NCBI GenBank assembly: GCA_910586615.1
Contig: CAJUJP010000004.1
Coordinates: 1 to 64,000, forward strand
Source: an uncultured Lachnospiraceae bacterium
Lineage (GTDB): Bacteria; Bacillota; Clostridia; Lachnospirales; Lachnospiraceae
Direction: 5' to 3'
DNA: 64,000 nt
Shown: positions 27,042 to 35,507 of the stretch, in pieces
How the letters are laid out: the number at the start of each line of letters is the position of its first letter
How positions within the stretch are numbered: the first letter of the stretch is position 1
Translations under genes and position numbers: made by a program
The notes under the pieces: model-generated
Database searches by the model: none
Seen by the model: only the letters and a program-made list of their open reading frames with translations
What the model was told of the DNA's origin: nothing

Positions 27042-27958
27042 AGGCTTTCCTCCTTTCCGGTCAGTTTCAGGAAGATATCTTCTAGGCTCTTTTCCCGTTT
27101 TTCCACACGATAAAGAGATACGCCCTGTTGAATCAGGCGTCTGCACAGGTGTGCAGTACAGGAATCGTTAACCATGGGAAATAACAGGTAGTCTTCTTCT
27201 TTTTCCACCTCAATACCGTCCTGCTTTAACAGCGAAAGAACGGTGGCAGTCTGGTCGGTGCGCAGGGCGAGCTGCTGTCTGGCATGAGAGTGCAGTGAAT
27301 CCAGCGTATCCTGATAGACCAGCCGGCCCTTGCTGATGATGCCCACATGATCAGCCATCTGGTCGATCTCGCTGAGCAGATGGGAGGATACTACTACTGT
27401 CATACCGTATTCCAGAGGCAGCGTGCGGATCAGTTCCCGCATTTCCTGTATACCGGCGGGATCCAGGCCGTTGGTAGGCTCGTCGAGGATGAGAAGCTTC
27501 GGGAAGCCAAGCAGCGCGGCCGCCAGTCCAAGCCGCTGTTTCATACCCAGAGAATAGTGACTGACTTTTTTCTTTCGGGCCTCAGTCAGACGGACGATCC
27601 GTAACACTTCGTCGATATTTTTTTTCGGGCAGCCTTTGAGGGTTTGGAGAATATGCAGGTTTTCCTCTCCGGTCAGATGCCCGTAATAGCTGGGTGATTC
27701 GATCAGGGAGCCGGTATCTGAAAGCAGAGAGATCCGGTTCCGGGCGTTCATTTTCGTGCCGAAAAGGGTGATAGAGCCATCGGTGGGTTTCGCCAGTCCC
27801 AGGATCATCTTTAAGGTCGTGGATTTGCCTGCTCCGTTGGGCCCCAGGAAACCGTAGACGGCGCCCGGAGGTACCTGCATATGCAGAGAGTTTACGCAGC
27901 GTATTTTGCCGTATTGTTTTGTGAGATTGGTTGTTTCGATCAGGTTTTGTACTGCCAT
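27038..27958 (-). CDS. ABC transporter ATP-binding protein (lantibiotic/bacitracin protection type)
   Basis: A 306-residue ATPase: Walker A GPNGAGKST (~residue 38), the signature YSLGMKQRLGLAAALL, Walker B LLILDEPTNGLDP and the switch His in VSSHLLSEID. The C-terminal ~80 residues carry a DUF4162-like extension. Its sequence is of the MutF/BcrA class. ATG 27958 begins MAVQNLIETTNLTKQYG and follows GAAAGGA; an upstream frame extension to 28216 lacks conservation. It heads a three-gene minus-strand operon divergent from the two-component system. Confidence 0.9.
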   Translation of the reverse strand: MAVQNLIETTNLTKQYGKIRCVNSLHMQVPPGAVYGFLGPNGAGKSTTLKMILGLAKPTDGSITLFGTKMNARNRISLLSDTGSLIESPSYYGHLTGEENLHILQTLKGCPKKNIDEVLRIVRLTEARKKKVSHYSLGMKQRLGLAAALLGFPKLLILDEPTNGLDPAGIQEMRELIRTLPLEYGMTVVVSSHLLSEIDQMADHVGIISKGRLVYQDTLDSLHSHARQQLALRTDQTATVLSLLKQDGIEVEKEEDYLLFPMVNDSCTAHLCRRLIQQGVSLYRVEKREKSLEDIFLKLTGKEESL

Positions 27959-28221
27959 AGTCTTGAATTCCTTTCTGTATGGTATTTTGCCGTCCGTGGA
28001 GTGAAAGGTGTGCTGCTGCAGGCCGTGCGGTTTCCGGCAGGCGGACCATTGCCGGGCGGCTTGTTGGTTAAAGGATATCCGGATTACCTTAAAAGGGCAT
28101 GAAGGCTGCATTACATTTACATTAAGATTAGGGGAAACTGCTTTTATGATAAAAAAGATGGGAGTATACTTGAATGAAGCAGAAAAGAAAAAGGCGGCGC
28201 TTTGGAACGGAGGCAAACAGA

Positions 28222-28965
28222 ATGGATCTGCATGAGTACAAGATTATGGTGGTGGACGATGAGCCCGCATTGCGGAAAATGGTGGGTGAATTTCTGGTCG
28301 GAGCGGGATTTATGTATGTGGTGTATGCGGGAAGCTGCCGGGAGGCAAAAGAGGTTTGCGGCAGAGAGCATCCCCATCTGATTCTGCTGGATGTGATGCT
28401 TCCTGACGGGGATGGATTTACACTGCTGCAGGATCTTCACAGACAATCGGATGTTCCGGTGCTTTTTCTGTCTGCGCGGGACGAGGATGAGGACAGGCTT
28501 CGCGGCCTGGGGATGGGAGCGGATGATTATATCACAAAGCCTTTTCTGCCGAAAGAACTGATACTGCGGGTTCTTGCTGTATTGAAAAGGGTATACCGTA
28601 TCCGTGATACATCGGATAAAGGCAGGCAGATCCTGCTGGGGGATATCCGGGTGGATCTGGAAAGCGGCGTGGTGTATCGGAGCAATGCGGACGGTCAGCG
28701 ACCGGATGGAGCGGAGCCGGGCGGAAAGCCGGAGGAAGTGACCCTGACTGCAAAAGAATATGCCATTGTGGAAAAGCTGGCAGCCAACAGGGGAAAAATT
28801 GTGACCATCGATGCACTCTGTGAGGCTGTGTGGCAGGAGGGCAATTACGGATATGAGAATACCCTGATCGTACATATCAGAAGACTGCGGGAGAAGATTG
28901 AGAAAGATCCCTCACATCCCCGGCATCTGCTTACGGTACGCGGCCTGGGATATAAGCTGGTATGA
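28222..28965 (+). CDS. OmpR family response regulator
   Basis: A 247-residue response regulator: a receiver domain (residues ~8-120) with acidic pocket DDE and phospho-acceptor Asp57 in LLDVMLPDG, followed by a winged-helix DNA-binding domain (about 155-247) with VTIDALCEAVWQEG and HIRRLREKIEKDP. ATG 28222 has GGAACGGAGG upstream; an earlier in-frame ATG at 28174 is disfavoured. It is divergent from the three-gene ABC set and is its likely regulator. The histidine kinase follows after 20 bases. Confidence 0.93.
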   Translation: MDLHEYKIMVVDDEPALRKMVGEFLVGAGFMYVVYAGSCREAKEVCGREHPHLILLDVMLPDGDGFTLLQDLHRQSDVPVLFLSARDEDEDRLRGLGMGADDYITKPFLPKELILRVLAVLKRVYRIRDTSDKGRQILLGDIRVDLESGVVYRSNADGQRPDGAEPGGKPEEVTLTAKEYAIVEKLAANRGKIVTIDALCEAVWQEGNYGYENTLIVHIRRLREKIEKDPSHPRHLLTVRGLGYKLV

Positions 28966-28985
28966 ACGAAGAAATGGAGTAATGT

Positions 28986-30266
28986 ATGAAACTTAGAAAC
29001 AGTCTGCCGGGAGTGCGGATTCTTACTTATTTTGTGTTGACGGGTGTAGTCACGGCCGTGCTTGTGGTGGTGTTGAATCTTTTGTTTGTTGGTATGCTTT
29101 TTTACCGTCAGTGGCAGGATGTTCAGGGGGAAACGAGCTATGTGAGCGGCAAAGAATTGCTGGCGGCGCTGGACCGGACAGATGCGGGTTATGAACCGGG
29201 TGAGGATATGCGGACAGAGCTGACGAGGCGAAAACAGTGGGCCATGCTGCTTGACGAAAACGGACAGGTGGTCTGGTCTTATGAAAAGCCGGCAGAGGTG
29301 CCGGATACCTACAGCCGTTCGGATATTGCGCGTATGACCAGGTGGTATCTCAAAGAGTATCCTGTCCATATATATGTGCAGGATGAACGGATTATGGTAG
29401 TGGGTAAGGAAAAGGATTCCATGTGGAAATATAGTGTGGAGTTCTCTCTTTCATGGATCGAATTTCTGGCGCAGGTCTGGTATTGGATGCTTTTTCTCAA
29501 TTTTCTCTGTATCCTGATTCTTTCGGTCTTTTTTACACGGCGCTGGTCCATCAGCAGGGAACGGGCGCGGATGGAGTGGATTTCCGGTATTTCCCATGAT
29601 ATCCGTACACCCCTTTCAATGGTGCTGGGCTATGCGGATACTTTGGAAAACAGTGAGAATCTTTCGGCACAGGAACGGCAGCAGATGGCAGTTATCAGAA
29701 ATCAGAGCATGGTGTTGAAAGCGCTTGTGGAGGATTTGAATCTGACTTCGGGGCTGGAATATTCCATGCAGCCTCTGCATGTGGAGGAGGTACGTCCGAC
29801 GGCGGTGGTCAGGGAAGTGGCGGCAGATATTCTGGGCAGCGCCGGGGAGGGAAAACTGGAAATCGAGGTATGCATATCGGATCAGGCAGAGCGTCTGTGG
29901 ATTGCGGCGGACCGGAAGCTGTTAATCAGGGCATTGCGCAATCTTTTTCATAACAGCTTACAGCATAGCGGGCAAAAGGAGACCATGGTGATTATCCTGC
30001 GGGTGTGGCAGGAGAGAAAGTGGTGCTGTATCAGTTTTTCTGATAACGGTGTGGGATATTCACCGGAGATTCTGCGGCAGCTGCAGGGCAGAAAGAAAAA
30101 CCGTGCGGAGCAGAAGATCAGAGGGCTGGGTATCGTGCGCAAAGTAGTGCTGGCCCACGGCGGAAAGATCCGTTTCGAGAACAACAAAGAAGGGGGCAGC
30201 TTCTGCGAGATCCGGCTGCGCACATGCAGGAAGAAAGCGGATAAGGCGGCAAAGAACGTTACCTGA
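28986..30266 (+). CDS. sensor histidine kinase
   Basis: A 426-residue kinase: TM1 at residues ~15-40, an extracytoplasmic stretch of about 115 residues, TM2 near 160-183, then HisKA (ISHDIRTPLSMVLGYADTLE, phospho-acceptor His204) and HATPase_c with N-box RALRNLFHNSLQHS and G1 FSDNGVGYS. A clear HAMP domain is not seen. With the preceding response regulator it should sense an envelope or peptide signal and control the divergent ABC transporter. No lantibiotic precursor gene lies nearby, so this looks like resistance rather than self-immunity. Confidence 0.92.
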   Translation: MKLRNSLPGVRILTYFVLTGVVTAVLVVVLNLLFVGMLFYRQWQDVQGETSYVSGKELLAALDRTDAGYEPGEDMRTELTRRKQWAMLLDENGQVVWSYEKPAEVPDTYSRSDIARMTRWYLKEYPVHIYVQDERIMVVGKEKDSMWKYSVEFSLSWIEFLAQVWYWMLFLNFLCILILSVFFTRRWSISRERARMEWISGISHDIRTPLSMVLGYADTLENSENLSAQERQQMAVIRNQSMVLKALVEDLNLTSGLEYSMQPLHVEEVRPTAVVREVAADILGSAGEGKLEIEVCISDQAERLWIAADRKLLIRALRNLFHNSLQHSGQKETMVIILRVWQERKWCCISFSDNGVGYSPEILRQLQGRKKNRAEQKIRGLGIVRKVVLAHGGKIRFENNKEGGSFCEIRLRTCRKKADKAAKNVT

Positions 30267-30437
30267 AAAAAGACGGTAGGAGGCAGGATTTCAGACTCCG
30301 CGCATATTGTATAAAAAGATGATAAGAAAGGTATAGAAAACCCGTCAGGGCTGTGCTACACTGAATTCATCATAGCTGTTTGGTACTTTGTGCCTTAAGG
30401 CGCGGAGCGCCATAGAGAATGCAGGAGGGTTATCAAA

Positions 30438-32714
30438 ATGACAGCAGACAAGATCAAGGAACTGGTAGCGCAGATGACTTTGGAAGAGAAGGCTTCCATG
30501 TGCTCCGGCGGGGATTTCTGGCATACAGAGGCGGTGGAGCGCCTTGGGATTCCGGCGAGCATGGTATCGGACGGACCTCACGGTCTGCGCAAGCAGAATG
30601 AACAGGGAGACCATTTAGGGGTCAATGACAGCATCAAGGCGGTATGTTTTCCGGCGGGCTGCGGAACGGCCGCATCTTTTAACCGGGAACTGCTCACGAA
30701 GATGGGCGAGACGCTGGGAAATGAGTGTCAGGCGGAAGGCGTCAGCGTTATTTTAGGACCGGCGGTCAATATCAAGCGTTCTCCGTTATGCGGACGTAAC
30801 TTTGAATATTATTCGGAAGACCCGCTGGTGGCAAGCGAGATGGCCGGTGCATTGATCCACGGCGTACAGAGCAGGAACGTGGGAACCAGCATCAAGCATT
30901 TTCTGGCAAACAACCAGGAGACAAGAAGGATGTCCTCTGATTCCAGGGTGGATGAGAGAACACTGCACGAGATCTATCTTGCGGCTTTTGAAGGTGCGGT
31001 CAAGAAGGAAAAACCGTGGACAGTTATGTGTTCTTACAATAAGATCAACGGCACCTATGCCGCCCAGAATCATCTTTATCTGACAGAGACACTGCGGAAT
31101 CAGTGGGGATTCGACGGATATGTCATGAGCGACTGGGGTGCAGTCAATAACCGTGTGGAAGATTTGAAGGCCGGGCTGGATCTGGAAATGCCGGGTTCTT
31201 TGGGCGTTAACGATAAGCTGATTGTGGGTGCAGTGCTCAGCGGCGAGTTGGACGAGGGCGTAGTGGACGAGACGGTAGAGCACATTTTGAATATCGTTTT
31301 CCGCTATGAGGAGAATCGCGATAAGAATGCCGTATTCGATAAAGATAAAGATCATGAAATGGCGCGTAAGGTAGCAGAGGAGACCATTGTTCTTCTGAAA
31401 AATGACGGTGTGCTGCCTTTATCCGATCAACAGAAGACGGCCTTTATCGGCAAATATGCAAAGTCACCCCGTTATCAGGGCGGCGGCAGTTCCCATATCA
31501 ACAGCCATAAGATCACTTCTGCACTGGAAGCGGCAGAGGGACTGAATGTCACTTACGCACAGGGCTTTGATGATAAGGAAGATAAAACTGACGATAAGCT
31601 TCTGGCAGAGGCTGTAGAGACAGCGAAAAATGCGGATGTGGCAGTAATCTTTGCGGGTCTGCCGGATAAATTTGAATCTGAGGGCTTCGACAGAAAGCAT
31701 TTGGCTATGCCCGACTGTCAGAATGAACTGATTGAGAAGGTGGCGGCGGTTCAGCCGAATACAATAGTGGTTCTTCACAACGGTTCGCCGGTGGAGATGC
31801 CCTGGATCGATAAGGTAAAAGGTGTTGTGGAAGCATATCTTGGCGGCCAGGCAGTGGGCGGCGCGGTATGTGATATTCTGTTCGGCAAGGTCAATCCCAG
31901 TGCGAAGCTTCCGGAGACCTTCCCCCTCAGACTGGAGGACAATCCGTCCTATCTGTCCTATATCGGTGAAGGTGATGTGGTGGAGTACCGTGAAGGTATT
32001 TTTGTGGGATACCGTTACTATGATAAGAAGAAGATGGATGTGCTCTTCCCCTTCGGCTACGGTTTGTCTTATACTACATTTGAATATTCTGATCTGACAG
32101 TGGATAAAGAGCAGTTAAAAGACACGGATACATTGAAGGTATCTGTAAATGTGACGAACACAGGCAGTATGGCAGGCAAGGAAGTGGTTCAGCTTTATGT
32201 GGCCGACAAAGAGAGCACAGTGATCCGTCCGGTAAAAGAACTGCGGGATTTTGCCAAAGTGGAACTTGCACCGGGTGAGACAAAGACTGTGACCTTTGTT
32301 CTGGATAAAAAGGCTTTTGCTTATTACAGCGTGAGAATTCATGACTGGCATGTGGAAAGTGGAGAATTTGACATTATGATCGGCAAATCTTCCAGAGACA
32401 TCGTATTGACGAAGACGGTGACGGTGGAGTCCACAGTGAAGCTTCCCTTCGTATATACGACAGATACGACTATGGGGGATGTGAAGCGTGATCCCAGAGC
32501 GTGGGCTATCGTGCAGGATGTTTTGAAAGGCGGATTTTTTGGCGAGAAGCCGGAGGAGCCTGAAAGCAGTGCTGCCAGTGAGGCTATTACGGATGAGATG
32601 AACACGGCAATGGAGGAATATCTGCCGCTGCGCGGTCCCATCAGTTTTACGGGAAAAGTTACCATGGCGGATATTCAGGCGCTTGTGGATAAGCTGAATG
32701 CGCTGGAAGAGTAA
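30438..32714 (+). CDS. glycoside hydrolase family 3 (beta-glucosidase)
   Basis: A 758-residue GH3 enzyme without signal peptide, so probably cytoplasmic. The N-terminal barrel holds KHFLANNQE and the nucleophile motif VMSDWGA (Asp232). The C-terminal alpha/beta sandwich and fibronectin-III-like domain (PFGYGLSYTTFEYSDL, then NTGSMAGKEVVQLYV) follow. The family hydrolyses beta-glucosides or related glycosides. RBS is GGAGGG. A small hairpin GGCGC/GCGCC sits at about 30398-30410 in the leader. The gene is monocistronic and is closed by terminators at 32715-32792. Confidence 0.93.
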   Translation: MTADKIKELVAQMTLEEKASMCSGGDFWHTEAVERLGIPASMVSDGPHGLRKQNEQGDHLGVNDSIKAVCFPAGCGTAASFNRELLTKMGETLGNECQAEGVSVILGPAVNIKRSPLCGRNFEYYSEDPLVASEMAGALIHGVQSRNVGTSIKHFLANNQETRRMSSDSRVDERTLHEIYLAAFEGAVKKEKPWTVMCSYNKINGTYAAQNHLYLTETLRNQWGFDGYVMSDWGAVNNRVEDLKAGLDLEMPGSLGVNDKLIVGAVLSGELDEGVVDETVEHILNIVFRYEENRDKNAVFDKDKDHEMARKVAEETIVLLKNDGVLPLSDQQKTAFIGKYAKSPRYQGGGSSHINSHKITSALEAAEGLNVTYAQGFDDKEDKTDDKLLAEAVETAKNADVAVIFAGLPDKFESEGFDRKHLAMPDCQNELIEKVAAVQPNTIVVLHNGSPVEMPWIDKVKGVVEAYLGGQAVGGAVCDILFGKVNPSAKLPETFPLRLEDNPSYLSYIGEGDVVEYREGIFVGYRYYDKKKMDVLFPFGYGLSYTTFEYSDLTVDKEQLKDTDTLKVSVNVTNTGSMAGKEVVQLYVADKESTVIRPVKELRDFAKVELAPGETKTVTFVLDKKAFAYYSVRIHDWHVESGEFDIMIGKSSRDIVLTKTVTVESTVKLPFVYTTDTTMGDVKRDPRAWAIVQDVLKGGFFGEKPEEPESSAASEAITDEMNTAMEEYLPLRGPISFTGKVTMADIQALVDKLNALEE

Positions 32715-32756
32715 ATTGAAAAATCTCTGATTTTTCAATTGGAAACAGGAAAACGG

Positions 32757-32792
32757 AGAAGTCAGGTTTTCGGGCCTGACTTCTTTTTTTCG
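32757..32792 (+). terminator. intrinsic terminator after GH3
   Basis: AGAAGTCAGG pairs with CCTGACTTCT around TTTTCGGG and is followed by T7. A further hairpin TTGAAAAATC/GATTTTTCAA lies immediately after the stop codon at 32717-32740. Confidence 0.8.
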
Positions 32793-33072
32793 GCATACCC
32801 TGACATGGACATTTCCAATTGTTAAAAAGGATTTTTGAATGCATGTTCTTTGGATAGAGAGTTGTAATCCTGTTTATATAGATGGTATGTTTTTGCGTTA
32901 AATAAATATAGTGACAAACAGGCAAGGATATGCTACAATGTCGAAAAAGCATATATTTCATTTCAATAAATCAATTTGCATATATTTTTATGCAGTCCCG
33001 TCCGAAAGGGCATCTGACGAAATCGTGCTTTTATTCCAATTATATAATTGAATAGGGCAGGATGTTTCGGAA
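32793..33072. other. intergenic region, no gene seen
   Basis: This AT-rich stretch follows the GH3 terminator. No ORF with coding character and no recognised RNA was found. It may include degenerate 5' sequence of the nuclease remnant that follows. Confidence 0.3.
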
Positions 33073-33400
33073 GAAGGCTTCCTGTCCGCGAAAAGGAGGA
33101 ACAGGAGGTTGTATGGGGAGAATGCCAGAAAATGGATGAGGAAACATGCAAGGCACTGAGTCTGCTGACAGGTTCAGAAAATTGTCGGATATGATATTTA
33201 AGAGAAAGGAAAAGGAGGAAATCAATGTGGGTGGTGTGATTGAAGAATTAATTGAGGATGGAAGAGAAGAGGGAAGGAAAGAAGGAATCAGGGCTATGGC
33301 TGCTGCCATGAAAAAACTGAACATTCCCATACAGCAGATTTGTGAAGCTATCGCGGAGCAGTTTGGTATGTCCGAGGAGCAGGCACAAAAATATATTTAG
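33073..33400 (+). pseudogene. remnant of an Rpn-type PD-(D/E)XK nuclease/putative transposase
   Basis: An 84-codon ORF (33146-33400) carries the family's typical C-terminus: a repetitive EDGREEGRKEGIRAMAAAMK helix and ending in KLNIPIQQICEAIAEQFGMS...KYI. Just upstream, in a different frame, 33080-33190 encodes EEQEVVWGECQKMDEETCKA, apparently continuous with it, so a frameshift near 33170-33190 separates the two pieces. The catalytic N-terminal domain is missing. Rpn proteins are DNA endonucleases thought to promote recA-independent recombination. The ORF itself could still be translated, but it lacks the nuclease core. Confidence 0.5.
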
Positions 33401-33456
33401 CTCTTCCTTTAGCACAGGGATGTGGTAGAGTATGTAATATACGTTAGATGCAATAA

Positions 33457-33495
33457 GGGCAGAATCATGAGATATGGTTCTGCCCTCTTTCTTTA
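33457..33495 (+). terminator. intrinsic terminator after the nuclease remnant
   Basis: GGGCAGAA pairs with TTCTGCCC around a loop of 13 bases, then TCTTTCTTTAT follows. Confidence 0.65.
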
Positions 33496-33497
33496 TG

Positions 33498-33566
33498 GTA
33501 TAAGAAATTCCTCCGCTTATTCGAGGCTGCGAAGCAGATCTCGTAAACGAGCTATGCTCGTTTTTT
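33498..33566 (+). repeat. intergenic hairpin repeat, copy 1, with terminator hairpin
   Basis: Shares AAATTCCTCCGCTTATTCGAG and the following two hairpins with copies at 50131 and 52361. The first hairpin is CGAG.CTGC GAA GCAG.CTCG; the second is AAACGAGC TAT GCTCGTTT followed by T residues. The pyrG stop codon (33565-33567, minus strand) is formed within the T-run, so the element supplies the end of that gene as well as a terminator. Confidence 0.7.
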
Positions 33567-35166
33567 ATTTGTCTTGAAGCGCTGCGGCCACAAATCCTCT
33601 GAACAGCGGATGGGGTCTGTTGGGTCTTGACTTCAATTCGGGATGAGCCTGTGTCGCCACGAAGAAAGGATGTTCCGGCAGCTCGCACATTTCCACAATT
33701 CGTCCGTCTGGTGATAAACCTGACAGCTTCATGCCGTGTTCTGTGAGCACTGCGCGGTAATCATTGTTTACTTCATAGCGGTGTCTGTGTCTTTCGTGAA
33801 TAGTCTCCTCACCGTAGAGTTCGTATGCCCTGGAAGTCTTGTCGAGTACACAGGGATAGGATCCGAGACGTAAAGTGCCGCCGATATCTTCCACGCCGTT
33901 CTGGTCAGGCATCAGTGCGATCACCGGATGGGTTGTGGAAGGGTCAAGTTCTATGCTGTGGGCATCGTTATAGGAGAGCACATTTCTGGCAAATTCTACA
34001 ATAGCCAGCTGCATACCGAGACAAAGTCCCAGGAAAGGGATGTTGTTTGTTCTTGCATAGGTAATGGCGTGTATTTTGCCCTCGATTCCTCTGTCTCCGA
34101 AGCCGCCGGGCACGAGTACGCCGTTAACGCCGGCCAGGAGTTCGTTTACATTATCTTTTGTTACGATCTCAGAGTCAACCCATCTTATATTCACCACGCA
34201 GCGATTGGAGATGCCGCCGTGTTTTAATGCTTCGACAACGCTGATATAAGCGTCATGAAGCTGGGTATACTTACCTACAAGGGCAACGGTCACTTCGCTG
34301 GAGGGAGTTCTCAATGATTCTACCACGGCCTTCCAGTCTGTAAGATCCGGTTCCGGACAATCCAGTTTCAGGCAGTCACAGGCTACCTGTGCCAGATGTT
34401 CCTCTTCCATAGCAAGAGGCGCCTCGTAAAGATGCTCTACGTCAAGGTTCTGTAATACACGGTTGCTTGGCACATTACAAAAGAGTGCGATTTTATCTTT
34501 TAAAGTCTGATCTAAAGGGTGCTCGCTGCGGCATACGATAATATCCGGCTGAAGCCCCATACCCTGCAGTTCTTTCACGCTGGCCTGGGTAGGCTTGGTC
34601 TTCATCTCCTGAGAAGCGCTTAAATAGGGAATCAGCGTTACATGGATCAGAATCGCGTTGTCCCGGCCTACTTCATGCTGGAACTGACGAATGGATTCAA
34701 GGAAAGGCTGGCTTTCGATATCACCTACCGTACCGCCCACCTCAATAATGGCAATGCGCGTGTCCTCGTCTGTAAAGTTGCGGTAGAAACGGCTTTTGAT
34801 CTCGTTGGTAATGTGCGGGATAACCTGTACGGTTCCGCCGCCGTAGTCACCGCGCCGCTCTTTCTGCAGTACTGACCAGTAAACCTTTCCTGTGGTCACA
34901 TTGGAATTCTTGTCCAGATTTTCATCGATAAAACGCTCATAATGACCAAGATCAAGATCGGTTTCCGTACCGTCTTCCGTGACAAAAACTTCACCGTGCT
35001 GGATCGGATTCATCGTTCCGGGATCGATATTGATATAGGGGTCAAACTTCTGCATCGTGACTTTATAGCCGCGTGCCTTTAATAATCTTCCCAGTGAAGC
35101 GGCTGTAATGCCTTTGCCGAGACCGGAAACAACGCCGCCTGTTACAAATACGTATTTTACTGCCAT
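33565..35166 (-). CDS. pyrG: CTP synthase
   Basis: A 533-residue enzyme that makes CTP from UTP with glutamine. The N-terminal synthetase domain starts with [20 protein letters not shown] and has the P-loop-like [19 protein letters not shown] and GTVGDIES. The C-terminal class I glutamine amidotransferase domain has its nucleophile Cys in FLGLCLGMQ and the His-Glu pair in AHPELKS. The length is standard. Its leader contains a terminator-like hairpin (35192-35228), suggesting control by attenuation as in other Firmicutes pyrG genes. Confidence 0.97.
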   Translation of the reverse strand: MAVKYVFVTGGVVSGLGKGITAASLGRLLKARGYKVTMQKFDPYINIDPGTMNPIQHGEVFVTEDGTETDLDLGHYERFIDENLDKNSNVTTGKVYWSVLQKERRGDYGGGTVQVIPHITNEIKSRFYRNFTDEDTRIAIIEVGGTVGDIESQPFLESIRQFQHEVGRDNAILIHVTLIPYLSASQEMKTKPTQASVKELQGMGLQPDIIVCRSEHPLDQTLKDKIALFCNVPSNRVLQNLDVEHLYEAPLAMEEEHLAQVACDCLKLDCPEPDLTDWKAVVESLRTPSSEVTVALVGKYTQLHDAYISVVEALKHGGISNRCVVNIRWVDSEIVTKDNVNELLAGVNGVLVPGGFGDRGIEGKIHAITYARTNNIPFLGLCLGMQLAIVEFARNVLSYNDAHSIELDPSTTHPVIALMPDQNGVEDIGGTLRLGSYPCVLDKTSRAYELYGEETIHERHRHRYEVNNDYRAVLTEHGMKLSGLSPDGRIVEMCELPEHPFFVATQAHPELKSRPNRPHPLFRGFVAAALQDK

Positions 35167-35191
35167 TATATGCCCTTGCCTTTCTGTAACG

Positions 35192-35228
35192 AAAAATAAC
35201 TATTTGAGATCAGATCTCTGAATAGTTA
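35192..35228 (-). terminator. attenuator-like hairpin in the pyrG leader
   Basis: Read on the minus strand, TAACTATT, CA and GAGAT pair with ATCTC, A and AATAGTTA, then TTTTT follows at 35192-35196. It lies about 25 bases before the pyrG ATG and about 20 bases after a minus-strand TATAAT. The structure is a complete intrinsic terminator placed between promoter and gene, so transcription should be interrupted unless something intervenes. Confidence 0.7.
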
Positions 35229-35507
35229 CAGTTAAAAACCATATATCAATTATTATACAATGAACGGACAGGAAAAATCTACTGCAAAGGTCAAATTTTG
35301 TAAAAAACTTTATAATTCTTTTATACTTGTGTTCATAAATTCATAATTCTCATATTGATTTATGATTTTTCCTTCTATATACTAGATATAGTCTTAAATA
35401 TTGTAGATAGTTCAGTTTCCGTGCAGCTGCTGTGAATATTTCATGGAAACATGTAACGATTTATCATATCATTTTAAAATATAGCAGAACGAAAGTGAGG
35501 ATCCCTC
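35229..35507. promoter_or_regulatory. divergent pyrG/ftsH promoter region
   Basis: An AT-rich region between the divergent genes. On the minus strand TATAAT lies at about 35252-35257 before the pyrG attenuator. On the plus strand the sequence GTGAGGATCCCTCATG at the ftsH start contains the inverted repeat TGAGG/CCTCA that overlaps the ribosome binding site and start codon. No CIRCE or CtsR operator was recognised. Confidence 0.4.
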
